A DNA stretch of 39,193 bases from Promethearchaeota archaeon. Lineage in GTDB: Archaea; Asgardarchaeota; Lokiarchaeia; Sigyniarchaeales; SOKP01. Both the position numbers and the translations under genes were made by a program. The notes beneath the pieces are model-generated. The model saw only the letters and a program-made list of their open reading frames with translations, was not told the DNA's origin and ran no database searches. The stretch covers positions 1 to 39,193 of the forward strand of contig JAHPZI010000016.1 of NCBI GenBank assembly GCA_019058295.1. The letters are read 5' to 3'. This document shows, piece by piece, positions 1-8,190 of this stretch. Every line of letters starts with the position of its first letter. Position 1 is the stretch's first letter.

Positions 1-94
1 ATTACACAAATTATGATTAAATCATCGAATCATCACTGAATTTGGTACCCAATCTTAATTTTTTCTTTAAATAATTTCAATATAGTCATGTTTC

Positions 95-787
95 ATGTGG
101 TTTGATTCGAAATATCGTATCAGACGGAAGACAGAAAGTTATCCCCGCCTAAAGAATGCGACAAAACCTTCACAGAACTTCAATACCATTATACCTATTT
201 CGAATCTTAAGAAAACCATGTCTCACGTTATTAACGGACTGAACGAGATCCCGTCTATCACTTACCCTGAAATGAAAAAAGTGATATTAGGCATTATTAA
301 AGATATATTAGAAGCCTTAAACTTTATCGGGTGGGTAAAAGTCCTTAATACCAAGCATAAATTTAAGTTCATTGCTCGCTTTTTTTCAAACTTAGAGTAT
401 TATCATGGAATTAAATGTGGTGTAGATAGAGATAAAGAAATGCCAGTAAAAATACAGGAATTACATTTTCCTTTAGAATTAGAGAAGGAACTCATAAAAT
501 ACAACAGAATACGGAATAAATGTATTCATCAAGAATATGAACTTAATCAAATGGAGAAAAAGGGAATTATAGAGTTATATTTCCAATTTTTAATCGCTTT
601 TTTTGAGAAAGAAATTAAGCCAATTATTGATTCAATGCGGAGAATTCAGAGAATTTCTCTTAAAGATTATTTCAATCTAGTTGCGGAGATCAAATTCTAC
701 ATACATACCTATTTCGAGAGCGGATTTCCTAATAATGTGAGGTATCGTCAGAGAATACTATTTATCTTGGATAAAATATGTCAATAA
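95..787 (+). CDS. HEPN-like protein (Rx4H motif)
   Basis: Hypothetical protein of 230 residues, mostly helical by composition. Residues 138-150 hold R-x-R-N-K-C-I-H, giving an R140-x4-H145 motif in the middle of the protein. This is the Rx4-6H signature of HEPN domains, whose members are often ribonucleases of toxin-antitoxin or defence systems. The remainder shows no further motif I recognise. Classical HEPN toxins sit next to a nucleotidyltransferase (MNT) antitoxin. None lies downstream, and the upstream side is outside the window. The ATG at 95 gives the longest frame, but an ATG at 218 (MSHVING) is a credible alternative because residues 1-41 are basic and low in structure. No clear ribosome site precedes either. 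The HEPN assignment rests on this one motif and its helical surroundings, so it is moderate. Confidence 0.6.
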   Translation: MWFDSKYRIRRKTESYPRLKNATKPSQNFNTIIPISNLKKTMSHVINGLNEIPSITYPEMKKVILGIIKDILEALNFIGWVKVLNTKHKFKFIARFFSNLEYYHGIKCGVDRDKEMPVKIQELHFPLELEKELIKYNRIRNKCIHQEYELNQMEKKGIIELYFQFLIAFFEKEIKPIIDSMRRIQRISLKDYFNLVAEIKFYIHTYFESGFPNNVRYRQRILFILDKICQ

Positions 788-813
788 CTCAATTGCAAGG
801 CTTTAATTTTGAA

Positions 814-1779
814 TTATTTTGAATTTCTATTTTTAAGCTCTTCGACTTCTTCTTGAAGTTTTTTTATTTTTTCTTCAAGTTTTTCTTTTTCTCCTTTGAG
901 GGATTCAAATACTTTAATACCAACAGGTATGGCAGCGATTAAAGCCATTTGTAAAATCCAACTATATTGCTCAAAAGCTATTTTTGAGTAATTATACATT
1001 ACAACTCCGTACAAAATTAAGATATATACAATTATTATATATAAAACTGCGGCGAAATGAAATTTTTCTTTATCAAAATAATTATTTATGAGAATATTAA
1101 AAATTAAAGTTGGGATTATAAATAAAAATAGGTAAAATACTAGGAGATCGAAAATACCATAAATTCGCCATGTACTTCCTCCTTTCAAACTTGAAATATA
1201 CTTACACGGATGACAGGCATATTTTTTAATCCAAATTTGTGGTCTATATGCATGAAAATAAATTAAAATCATTGTAAAACAGAAGAATCCTACCCTCATC
1301 CCGTATAGGATAAAAATTGATAATCTCGGTTTAAAATCTTTAGAATCTTTTATGAAATAGTATTCAAAATGATTAGCAATTATAAGAGCATTAGGTAATG
1401 CAAGAAATATGAGAAGCCATAAGTACGCAGAATTAAATTCAATAGAATTAAATCCAATATTGTAAATAATTATTAGAAGAAAAGCTATTATTAAAACTAG
1501 TATTACGTATTTTAATGATTTAATAACCTTTTTTAATGATTTAATAACCTTAATTATATTCTCTTTCTTTAAAAAAAAAATTCCATACACGAATAAAAAA
1601 TGAAATATGAATACAATAATAATTAATGAAATAAAGACAGGCAATAAAGAAGGTAATAAAACGCATGCAAACGGAAATAATAAGACGCCGATTATAAGAA
1701 AACTTAAGAAAAATCCACAGATATAAGGACTTTTAATTAGATCTTTAATTTCTTCCCAGAATGATTCATTTTCACTCAT
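814..1779 (-). CDS. Polytopic membrane protein with C-terminal coiled coil
   Basis: Unrecognised 321-residue integral membrane protein. I count about eight to nine hydrophobic segments between residues 18 and 285. They are followed by a charged C-terminal tail (KEKLEEKIKKLQEEVEELKN) with heptad spacing typical of a coiled coil, presumably cytoplasmic. A loop between membrane segments carries a duplicated KVIKSLK heptapeptide that comes from a 21-bp tandem duplication in the DNA. The gene faces the HEPN-like gene tail to tail. Upstream lies a long spacer before hdrA, so it is probably transcribed alone. Function unknown. Confidence 0.75.
   Translation of the reverse strand: MSENESFWEEIKDLIKSPYICGFFLSFLIIGVLLFPFACVLLPSLLPVFISLIIIVFIFHFLFVYGIFFLKKENIIKVIKSLKKVIKSLKYVILVLIIAFLLIIIYNIGFNSIEFNSAYLWLLIFLALPNALIIANHFEYYFIKDSKDFKPRLSIFILYGMRVGFFCFTMILIYFHAYRPQIWIKKYACHPCKYISSLKGGSTWRIYGIFDLLVFYLFLFIIPTLIFNILINNYFDKEKFHFAAVLYIIIVYILILYGVVMYNYSKIAFEQYSWILQMALIAAIPVGIKVFESLKGEKEKLEEKIKKLQEEVEELKNRNSK
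1511..1551. repeat. 21-bp in-frame tandem duplication
   Basis: A 20-base word starting at 1511 recurs at 1532, a 21-base period equal to seven codons. On the minus strand it encodes two successive KVIKSLK units in the membrane protein. The copies are almost identical, suggesting a recent slippage or duplication event that kept the frame. Confidence 0.75.
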
Positions 1780-2221
1780 ATTTCAAAACGAGTAATTGGA
1801 TTTTTAATCTATTTCAATTACTAAATTTCAATATCATCTTATTGAGATCTATAGATTTTATTATATAATAATGAATTTAAAATATATCATTTAATAGATT
1901 AATTCATTTAATTTGCCTAGAAGAGCATATTTTATATATACTCTATTGTAAGATGATTTTTTTTTCATCACATTTTTAGTGTTAATTATTCAAAGAAATT
2001 TCTCTTTTTGATCATTATTTTTTTAAATACGACTGAAATTGTATATATTGTTGGTATATTGTAATATTTCTTATAAAAGATCTTTGTATTGGGTACTGAA
2101 TTCGTCAATATTCGCTATTTATTTTCCTAAATCAGTAATTTTATATAAAATAAAATCTAATTTTTGTGATAGGAGATAAAAAAAAAAATTTTTCTGTTTA
2201 GTGACATAATCGAGCCTAAAA
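1780..2221. other. Intergenic spacer upstream of hdrA
   Basis: About 440 bases, extremely AT-rich, without a convincing open frame or RNA fold. It separates the divergent membrane-protein and hdrA genes, so both promoters must lie here. A TATA-like element is visible near the hdrA side (listed separately). No tRNA, repeat array or riboswitch was recognised. Confidence 0.5.
2140..2150 (+). promoter_or_regulatory. Putative TATA box for hdrA-mvhD
   Basis: The stretch TTTATATAAAA lies about 72 bases before the hdrA ATG and matches the archaeal TATA consensus. Transcription would then begin around 2170-2176, leaving a leader of about 45-50 bases. The call comes only from sequence pattern in a very AT-rich region, so false matches are likely. 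Confidence 0.3.
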
Positions 2222-5200
2222 ATGGACAATATAGGAGCAGTATTGGTTGTAGGTGCGGGAATTGGGGGTTCTCAAGCTTCCTTAGACTTAGCTGATTCCG
2301 GATATAAAGTCTACTTACTTGAATCGACAACTAGTATTGGGGGAGTGATGGCGCAATTAGATAAAACATTCCCGACAAATGATTGTTCCATGTGTATTGT
2401 GTCTCCAAAATTAGTCGAGACTGGTCGCCATGAAAATATTGATTTGCATATTAATTGTGTAATTCAAGAAGTACAAGGCGAGGCAGGAAACTTTAAAGTT
2501 AAAATTTTAAAGAAGTCATTATTTATTGATCCCGATAGATGTACTGGATGCGGTCTATGTGGACGTAAATGCCCTGTTGAAGCTATTGATCATTTTAATG
2601 AAGGGCTATCCACATTTGCAGCAATTTCTGCAAAATATCCCCAAGCCGTACCTCTTGTCTATGCGATTGATAAAGATTATTGTATTGGTTGTGGAATATG
2701 TGAAGGGCTCTGTAAAGCTAAAGCTATACAATTTGATAGGGAAGATGAAATACTTGAAGTTAATGTAGGATCAATAATACTTGCTCCTGGGTTTGATGAA
2801 TATATTCCAGATGCTGCCAATCTCTATGGATATGGTAAATACAAAAATGTTGTAACAAGTATAGAATTTGAGCGAATCTTAAGCGCTAGTGGTCCTTTTG
2901 GCGGTAAAGTTCTACGACTTTCTGATGGATTAATACCTAAAAAAGTTGCGTTTATCCAATGTGTTGGGTCTCGTGATTGCACAGGGAATAGTCAACCATA
3001 TTGTTCATCAGTATGTTGTATGTATACAGCTAAACAGGCTGTAATTGCTCATGAGCATATGCATCAAATTAAACCAACCATTTTTAGTATGGATGTAAGA
3101 GCTTATGGAAAAGATTTTGACAAGTATATCTTAAGAGCTAAAAATGAATATGGTGTAAAATATATAAGAAGCCGTATTTCATCAATAACAGAAGTTCCTG
3201 AAACTAAAGATTTAAAGATTAGGTATGAAACTGAGGATGGACAAATCCTTGAAGACGATTTTCATATGGTGGTTCTTTCAGTTGGATTAAATCCACCCAA
3301 AGATTCCAAGGATCTTGGTGAAAAGTTTGGGATTGATTTAAATGAATATAATTTCGCAAAAACAGATATTTGGAATCCTGTACAGACTTCAAAACAAGGG
3401 ATATTCGTTTGTGGTGCCTTTCAATCTCCGAAAGATATTCCTGAAACTGTTACCCAGGCTAGCGCAGCAGCAGGTTGTGTAAATCAACTTTTATATAGTC
3501 AGCGAGATACTTTAATTAAAGAAAAAACTTTACCACCAGAAATATTCGTTACCGGGCAAGATCCTAGAATTGGAGTCTTTGTCTGTCATTGTGGATTTAA
3601 TATTGGTGGATTTGTTAATGTTCCAGAAGTTACTAGTTATGCGAGCACATTACCAAATGTGGTTATGGCAGATCACAACTTATATACATGCTCAGCTGAT
3701 ACTCAAATAAAGATTAAAGAGATAATTAAGGAATATAGCCTTAATCGAGTTGTTATTGCATCTTGCACTCCAAGAACTCACGAAAAATTATTTCAAGAAA
3801 CAATTAGAGAAGCAGGTTTAAATAGATACTTATTTCAAATGGCAAATATAAGAGATCAATGTTCTTGGGTACATATGAATCAACCTGAAGCTGCTACCCA
3901 AAAAGCTAAGGACCTTGTTAGAATGGCAGTAAATAGAGTAAGAAATAATTATCCTATTGAAAAACTCAAAATAAATGTTACACCAAAAACACTTATAATA
4001 GGTGGTGGAGTAACTGGTTTGGTCGCAGCGCTTAATTTTGCTAATCAAGAGTATGAGACCTATTTAGTTGAGAAAGAAGCTGAATTAGGTGGTTTTGCGC
4101 GTCATATTTATCATACGCTTGAAGGAGGAGATGTCCAAGCACAATTGAAAGATTTAATTGAAAAGGTTAAATCACATAAAAATATTCATGTGTATACTGA
4201 ATCAGAGATTGAAAATATTGATGGATATGTTGGAAATTTTAAAACCTTAGTAAATCACGGATCTAATAAAGAAAAAGTTGAATTGGATCATGGAGTTATA
4301 ATTGTAGCAACTGGTGCAAAAGAATACAAACCAAAAGAATACTTATTCGGAGAAAATGATAAGGTAATCTTACAATCCGAATTAGAAAAACAGATGGCAA
4401 CCACAGATAATCTTAAAGATAAAAAATCCATTGTAATGATTCAATGTGTAGGGTCAAGAAATGAAGAACATCCCTATTGCAGTAAAATATGTTGTGCTGA
4501 GGCAATTAAAAATGCTCTTTTAATTAAAGAAAAATATCCTTCATGTGAAGTTACAATTCTTTTCCGAGATATTAGAACTTATGGTTTCAAAGAAAAATAT
4601 TACAGAATGGCTCGTGAGAAAGGTGTAATATTTATTAGATATGATGAAAAATATAGACCAGAGATTAATCCAGAAGATTCTCAATTGAAAATTGAAGTTC
4701 TTACTCCAAGAAAAGATATTATCAATATTAATGCTGATTTAGTCGTATTAAGTGCTGGAATCGTAGCTTCTCATGAAGAGAATAAAAAGCTTGGAAAGCT
4801 GCTAAAGGTTCCATTAAATGATGATAATTTCTTTTTGGAAGCTCATGTTAAGCTTCGACCAGTCGATTTTGCAACTGAAGGTATATTTCTTGCTGGGCTA
4901 GCTCATTGTCCAAAGACAATTGAAGATTCAATTACTCAAGCTAATGCTGCCGTATCGAGAGCTTGTAAAATCCTCTCGAAAGAATTTCTTGAAGTTGATG
5001 GGTGTACAGCAGAAGTTGATGAAGAAAGTTGCGTAGGTTGTTGTGTCTGTGTCAAACTTTGTCCTTTTAATGCAATTTACAAGAATGAGTCAGGAACTAG
5101 TTCAGTCAACAAAGTGCTTTGCAAAGCTTGTGGCTTATGTGGAGCAAGTTGTCCTGAAAATGCAATAAAAATTCATCATTATACAAATGAACAAATATTA

Positions 5201-5245
5201 TCGATAGTTAATTCCTGTAATGAGGAAATATCAAATGGCGTTTGA
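2222..5245 (+). CDS. hdrA: Double-length HdrA-like electron-bifurcating flavoprotein
   Basis: Heterodisulfide-reductase subunit A-like protein of 1007 residues, against about 650 for the classical subunit. The first half (1-430) starts with a Rossmann FAD motif (GAGIGG, 11-16) and continues with the TFPTNDCSMC motif (49-58). It carries two 4Fe-4S ferredoxin clusters, CTGCGLCGRKC (107-117) and CIGCGICEGLC (154-164). From about 450 a canonical HdrA N-terminal region follows (GVFVCHCG, then SCTPRTHE near 514-521 and QCSWVH near 546-551). A second FAD motif (GGGVTG, 594-599) comes next, then a C-terminal 2x[4Fe-4S] ferredoxin (CVGCCVCVKLC and CKACGLCGASC). HdrA proteins pass electrons among ferredoxin, hydrogenase or formate modules and disulfides by flavin-based bifurcation in the cytoplasm. 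The gene overlaps mvhD by 11 bases. No hdrB or hdrC lies in the window, so the acceptor module is elsewhere or different. Confidence 0.93.
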   Translation: MDNIGAVLVVGAGIGGSQASLDLADSGYKVYLLESTTSIGGVMAQLDKTFPTNDCSMCIVSPKLVETGRHENIDLHINCVIQEVQGEAGNFKVKILKKSLFIDPDRCTGCGLCGRKCPVEAIDHFNEGLSTFAAISAKYPQAVPLVYAIDKDYCIGCGICEGLCKAKAIQFDREDEILEVNVGSIILAPGFDEYIPDAANLYGYGKYKNVVTSIEFERILSASGPFGGKVLRLSDGLIPKKVAFIQCVGSRDCTGNSQPYCSSVCCMYTAKQAVIAHEHMHQIKPTIFSMDVRAYGKDFDKYILRAKNEYGVKYIRSRISSITEVPETKDLKIRYETEDGQILEDDFHMVVLSVGLNPPKDSKDLGEKFGIDLNEYNFAKTDIWNPVQTSKQGIFVCGAFQSPKDIPETVTQASAAAGCVNQLLYSQRDTLIKEKTLPPEIFVTGQDPRIGVFVCHCGFNIGGFVNVPEVTSYASTLPNVVMADHNLYTCSADTQIKIKEIIKEYSLNRVVIASCTPRTHEKLFQETIREAGLNRYLFQMANIRDQCSWVHMNQPEAATQKAKDLVRMAVNRVRNNYPIEKLKINVTPKTLIIGGGVTGLVAALNFANQEYETYLVEKEAELGGFARHIYHTLEGGDVQAQLKDLIEKVKSHKNIHVYTESEIENIDGYVGNFKTLVNHGSNKEKVELDHGVIIVATGAKEYKPKEYLFGENDKVILQSELEKQMATTDNLKDKKSIVMIQCVGSRNEEHPYCSKICCAEAIKNALLIKEKYPSCEVTILFRDIRTYGFKEKYYRMAREKGVIFIRYDEKYRPEINPEDSQLKIEVLTPRKDIININADLVVLSAGIVASHEENKKLGKLLKVPLNDDNFFLEAHVKLRPVDFATEGIFLAGLAHCPKTIEDSITQANAAVSRACKILSKEFLEVDGCTAEVDEESCVGCCVCVKLCPFNAIYKNESGTSSVNKVLCKACGLCGASCPENAIKIHHYTNEQILSIVNSCNEEISNGV

Positions 5246-5999
5246 ACCGACTATATTAGGATTTTTATGTAATTGGTGCTCTTACGCTGGAGCAGATCTT
5301 GCTGGCGTAAGTAGAATCCAATATGCTCCGAATATCAGAATTGTTAGGATAATGTGTAGTGGGAGAGTCGATCCTATTTTCATTACTCAAGCATTTTTGA
5401 AAGGCGTTGATGGTATTATCGTTTTAGGATGTCATCTTGGCGATTGCCATTATATGGATGGAAATTATGAGGCAGAAATTAAGATGGCTGCCTTAATAAA
5501 ATTATTAAAGATGGCAGATTTTTCTGAACGATTTCGTTTGGATTGGGTATCTGCCTCGGAAGGATCTAAATTTGCTCAAATAATTAACGAATTTACAGAA
5601 CATATACGTAAGATAGGCCCTTCCCCATTCAGAAATGGAGCCCTTGAAAATGGCTTAGTTGATGAATTTAAAGCGATAACAAATTCATTATCTGATAATC
5701 GATTAAGAGCCTTAATTGCTAGGCAAAGAGCAATCACGACTAAAGGAAATGTATATAATGAAATAATACCTAAAGAGGAATTTGACGCTATTCTAAATAC
5801 TGCAATTTATGACGAGTTTATTCGTAATAAAATATTAGTAAAAATAAAAAATAAGGGCAAATCTGTACCCCAAATCTCAAAGGAGATTGATTTAGAACCG
5901 CATCTAATATTAAATCATATAGTAGAATTACGATCGAAAGGTTTAGTAGATGTTGAAAAAATTATGGAAACAGTTCCTTTATTCATCTCAACTAATTAA
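5235..5999 (+). CDS. mvhD: MvhD-like iron-sulfur subunit with C-terminal HTH-like tail
   Basis: The N-terminal 140 residues match the MvhD family (small iron-sulfur subunit linking HdrA to a hydrogenase or formate dehydrogenase). They hold the conserved cysteines C12, C15, C41, C66 and C71, in contexts FLCNWCSYAGAD and LGCHLGDCHY. A further 110 or so residues end in a segment that reads as a helix-turn-helix (VPQISKEIDLEPHLILNHIVELRSKG, residues about 210-235). The ATG at 5235 is preferred over 5220: GAGG at 5222-5225 sits nine bases before it, and family members begin with a similar short lead. The start overlaps the hdrA end, implying translational coupling and a shared complex. The tail may be a structural or partner-binding winged helix rather than a DNA binder. 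Confidence 0.88.
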   Translation: MAFEPTILGFLCNWCSYAGADLAGVSRIQYAPNIRIVRIMCSGRVDPIFITQAFLKGVDGIIVLGCHLGDCHYMDGNYEAEIKMAALIKLLKMADFSERFRLDWVSASEGSKFAQIINEFTEHIRKIGPSPFRNGALENGLVDEFKAITNSLSDNRLRALIARQRAITTKGNVYNEIIPKEEFDAILNTAIYDEFIRNKILVKIKNKGKSVPQISKEIDLEPHLILNHIVELRSKGLVDVEKIMETVPLFISTN

Positions 6000-6241
6000 T
6001 GACTGCTAACTTTTATCACTGATATTAATTAACTATTTCATAAATAATAAGACTACGGGTTTACTTATCATTCCTGTAATTGGAAAGGAAGTAGGAGAAG
6101 AAGTCATCTTTTTAGGATAATCAATAGTAATTCCTGTAAAACAGGTTTAATGCGAAAGTTTTATTAATAGGCAAGGAAGAATTCCTGCTCCAATCCACTC
6201 TCAACGAAATTAAATAAAGAGCCAAAGATAATTATCTAATA

Positions 6242-7120
6242 ATGACTATGAAAATACCTAGTTTTGATTCAATAAGTCCAACTGCAAAGTATCTACTTTT
6301 GAATAAGGCATTAACAACCATTCCTTTTGCAAAAGAAGCAGCCGGAATAATATTTGGTGAGAACAGTATAAAATATGTACAGGAAAGATTAACTTCACTT
6401 GGTTCTATCTTGAGAATTCTTCATTTTGAAATGAGATATAGATCGGTTGATAATGCGCTGTCCAATATCGATATAAAAAATATCCTCGAATTTTCTTCAG
6501 GTTTTTCTTTTCGCGGATTAGATATATGCAAAGATCCCGGAGTTTGCTATATAGATACTGATCTCCCTCAAATAATAGAAAAGAAAAACATTATCATTCA
6601 GGAATTGAGCAAAAGGTTTTGTAATTATCCCATAGACAATTTATTTATGCGGGCATTGAATATTTTAGATGATAATGCTTTTACTAAGTTGATTTCCCTG
6701 TTTCCAGCCGGTCCAATTGCTATTGTAAATGAAGGATTTTTGATGTATCTTGATGAAGGGCAAAAACAAAAAATATGCAAAATCATCTATAATTTGTTAA
6801 GCATAAGAGGAGGTTATTGGATAACAGCAGACATCTATAGAAAGAAAAATAAAGAAGATCCTATCATTGAAGATTTTTTTGATGATCATGGAAAACAATT
6901 TCTCAAAGAACATCGTGTGGATGAAAATAGATTTGAGAGTTTTGAGGCATGGGAAGCTTTCTTTAAAAATTGTGGTTTTGAAATCTACAAGAAAATAGAA
7001 ACATCTAGCTCTCAAATAAGTTCGATAAAATTCTTAGCGAAAGTTCCAAGGGATAAATTAGAGGAAATAAAAAGAAGAAAAAGGATAAGAGAAACATGGA
7101 TATTAAAGATTAATGATTGA
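6242..7120 (+). CDS. LCMT/PPM1-type SAM-dependent methyltransferase
   Basis: Class I methyltransferase of the leucine carboxyl methyltransferase-like family (PF04072), 292 residues. Motif I is NILEFSSGFSFRGL (about 80-93), where the family has a glycine-rich SAM loop. It is followed by YIDTDLPQIIE (103-113), the acidic strand plus DLP characteristic of this family, and by a later NEGFLMYLDE strand. Prokaryotic members methylate carboxylates or polyketide-like oxygens, and the substrate cannot be read from sequence. The first glycine motif is degenerate (SSGFS for GxGxx), but the family tolerates variation there. The gene stands alone with spacers of 240 and 295 bases either side and no obvious ribosome site before its ATG. 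Confidence 0.8.
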   Translation: MTMKIPSFDSISPTAKYLLLNKALTTIPFAKEAAGIIFGENSIKYVQERLTSLGSILRILHFEMRYRSVDNALSNIDIKNILEFSSGFSFRGLDICKDPGVCYIDTDLPQIIEKKNIIIQELSKRFCNYPIDNLFMRALNILDDNAFTKLISLFPAGPIAIVNEGFLMYLDEGQKQKICKIIYNLLSIRGGYWITADIYRKKNKEDPIIEDFFDDHGKQFLKEHRVDENRFESFEAWEAFFKNCGFEIYKKIETSSSQISSIKFLAKVPRDKLEEIKRRKRIRETWILKIND

Positions 7121-7249
7121 TTGGGCGATTATAAATATTAAACTATCAAATTGAGTATATTTTCAAATCCAATTTACTACAAAATTTAAAAACCAATTAA
7201 AAAAACAATTAGCCTTCTAATAAGGATAAAGATATTGATCCGCTCGTCT

Positions 7250-7283
7250 TTGTGATAATCGTTCGGGCAGTAACTTCAGGCAT
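7250..7283 (-). pseudogene. Relic of an HgdB-like gene (encodes MPEVTARTIIT)
   Basis: These 34 bases match 16229-16262, inside the HgdB-like gene of this window, at 31 of 34 positions and on the same strand. Read on the minus strand both give MPEVTARTIIT, and all three differences are synonymous third-codon changes (GAA/GAG, ACG/ACA, ATC/ATT). Flanking bases do not align and the frame soon meets a stop. GACGAGC just beyond the match (7242-7248 region) also recurs at the DEQSG/DEHSG motifs of the two full-length genes, hinting at an internally collapsed copy. The piece sits in otherwise very AT-rich spacer. I read it as the remnant of a second dehydratase-like gene. Confidence 0.6.
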
Positions 7284-7415
7284 TTCTATTAATTAATTAT
7301 TTCATACTTTTTTAAATGGATAAAAAAATTAAAGAAATAATAATGCTATTTTTAAAATTTTTAAGAATTGCCTTTTAGGTTAAAGTAAATTTTTTTTTTT
7401 TCTTCCCCATTTTCA

Positions 7416-7616
7416 TTAAGTAGCCCTTTCTCTCCAATAAGTCCCACATTTGCCGCACTTATATTTCTTACCATAAACTTTCGGGTAATCCATTATAATC
7501 TGGGTTTTATCGGTTTCCTCGTGAATCATAAACTTATTCTCTTCCCCACAACTGGGACATTTTCTTCTTCCTTCAGGCTTATCAATAGTTAATATATCGT
7601 TCTTGTCTTCACTCAT
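7416..7616 (-). CDS. Small TFIIS/RPB9-like zinc-ribbon protein
   Basis: 66-residue protein with one zinc ribbon: CPSC at 20-23 and CGKC at 54-57, ending TYWRER. Spacing and the closing aromatic-W-R pattern resemble the C-terminal ribbon of TFIIS, archaeal TFS and RNA polymerase subunit RPB9/RpoM. The acidic DE pair that TFS inserts into the polymerase active site is not evident, so a transcript-cleavage role is not supported. It could be a stand-alone nucleic-acid or protein-binding ribbon. The N-terminal 18 residues are polar and low in complexity. It is monocistronic between two spacers. Confidence 0.7.
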   Translation of the reverse strand: MSEDKNDILTIDKPEGRRKCPSCGEENKFMIHEETDKTQIIMDYPKVYGKKYKCGKCGTYWRERAT

Positions 7617-7863
7617 TTTAACTTTTCAAACTCCAACAATTTTTTTCAATTTATTTATGAATTATTTTTATGATTTTATATTAGGTTAGGAAATTAAAAA
7701 CATTGTTACTTTTTGATTTTAATCATAATCATTTTTTAAAAAATTATCTTTTTTAACATCTTTTATAATGTATAATAGCCATAAGAGAAATAAAATATCA
7801 AATCAATATAGAATTAAAAAAATTATTATAGAAATGAATTATAATATTAAAAGGAGGATCAAA

Positions 7864-8157
7864 ATGACTCAAAATATTACAGCAAAATTATTATGTCCAG
7901 TATTAGGAGCTTTTATTGTTTTGTTAATAATATTTACGATATTAGGATTTAATCCTTTACTTTCATTTGGTATTTCTTTAGGTATTATTACTGTTGCAGG
8001 ATTTGCTATATATTTTTTTTTTGAGAAATATGAAGGCTCTAGGGGTGTTAAACATAGTGTTGGATCTGTTGAAACTAAAGATATGGTTTGCCCAGTTTGC
8101 AATATTAAAATTGAATCTGGTGTTCAAACTTGCCCTCAATGTGGAAGAAAAATTTAA
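7864..8157 (+). CDS. Small membrane protein with C-terminal zinc ribbon
   Basis: 97 residues from the ATG at 7864. That start is chosen because AAGGAGG at 7851-7857 precedes it by six bases, an unusually strong ribosome site here; a longer frame from 7768 adds only a basic, low-complexity leader. Two hydrophobic segments (about residues 9-28 and 31-52) form a hairpin. A soluble tail ends in a zinc ribbon, CPVC...CPQCG (about 77-94). Such hairpin-plus-ribbon proteins are common in archaea and mostly uncharacterised. It is followed by a T8 run, a likely terminator, and converges on the next gene. Confidence 0.75.
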   Translation: MTQNITAKLLCPVLGAFIVLLIIFTILGFNPLLSFGISLGIITVAGFAIYFFFEKYEGSRGVKHSVGSVETKDMVCPVCNIKIESGVQTCPQCGRKI

Positions 8158-8162
8158 ATTTC

Positions 8163-8170
8163 TTTTTTTT
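8163..8170 (+). terminator. T-run terminator
   Basis: Eight consecutive T starting six bases after the stop of the small zinc-ribbon membrane protein. Archaeal RNA polymerase stops at such runs on the non-template strand without needing a hairpin. Confidence 0.4.
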
Positions 8171-8190
8171 AATTTAATTTCATAAGCAGA

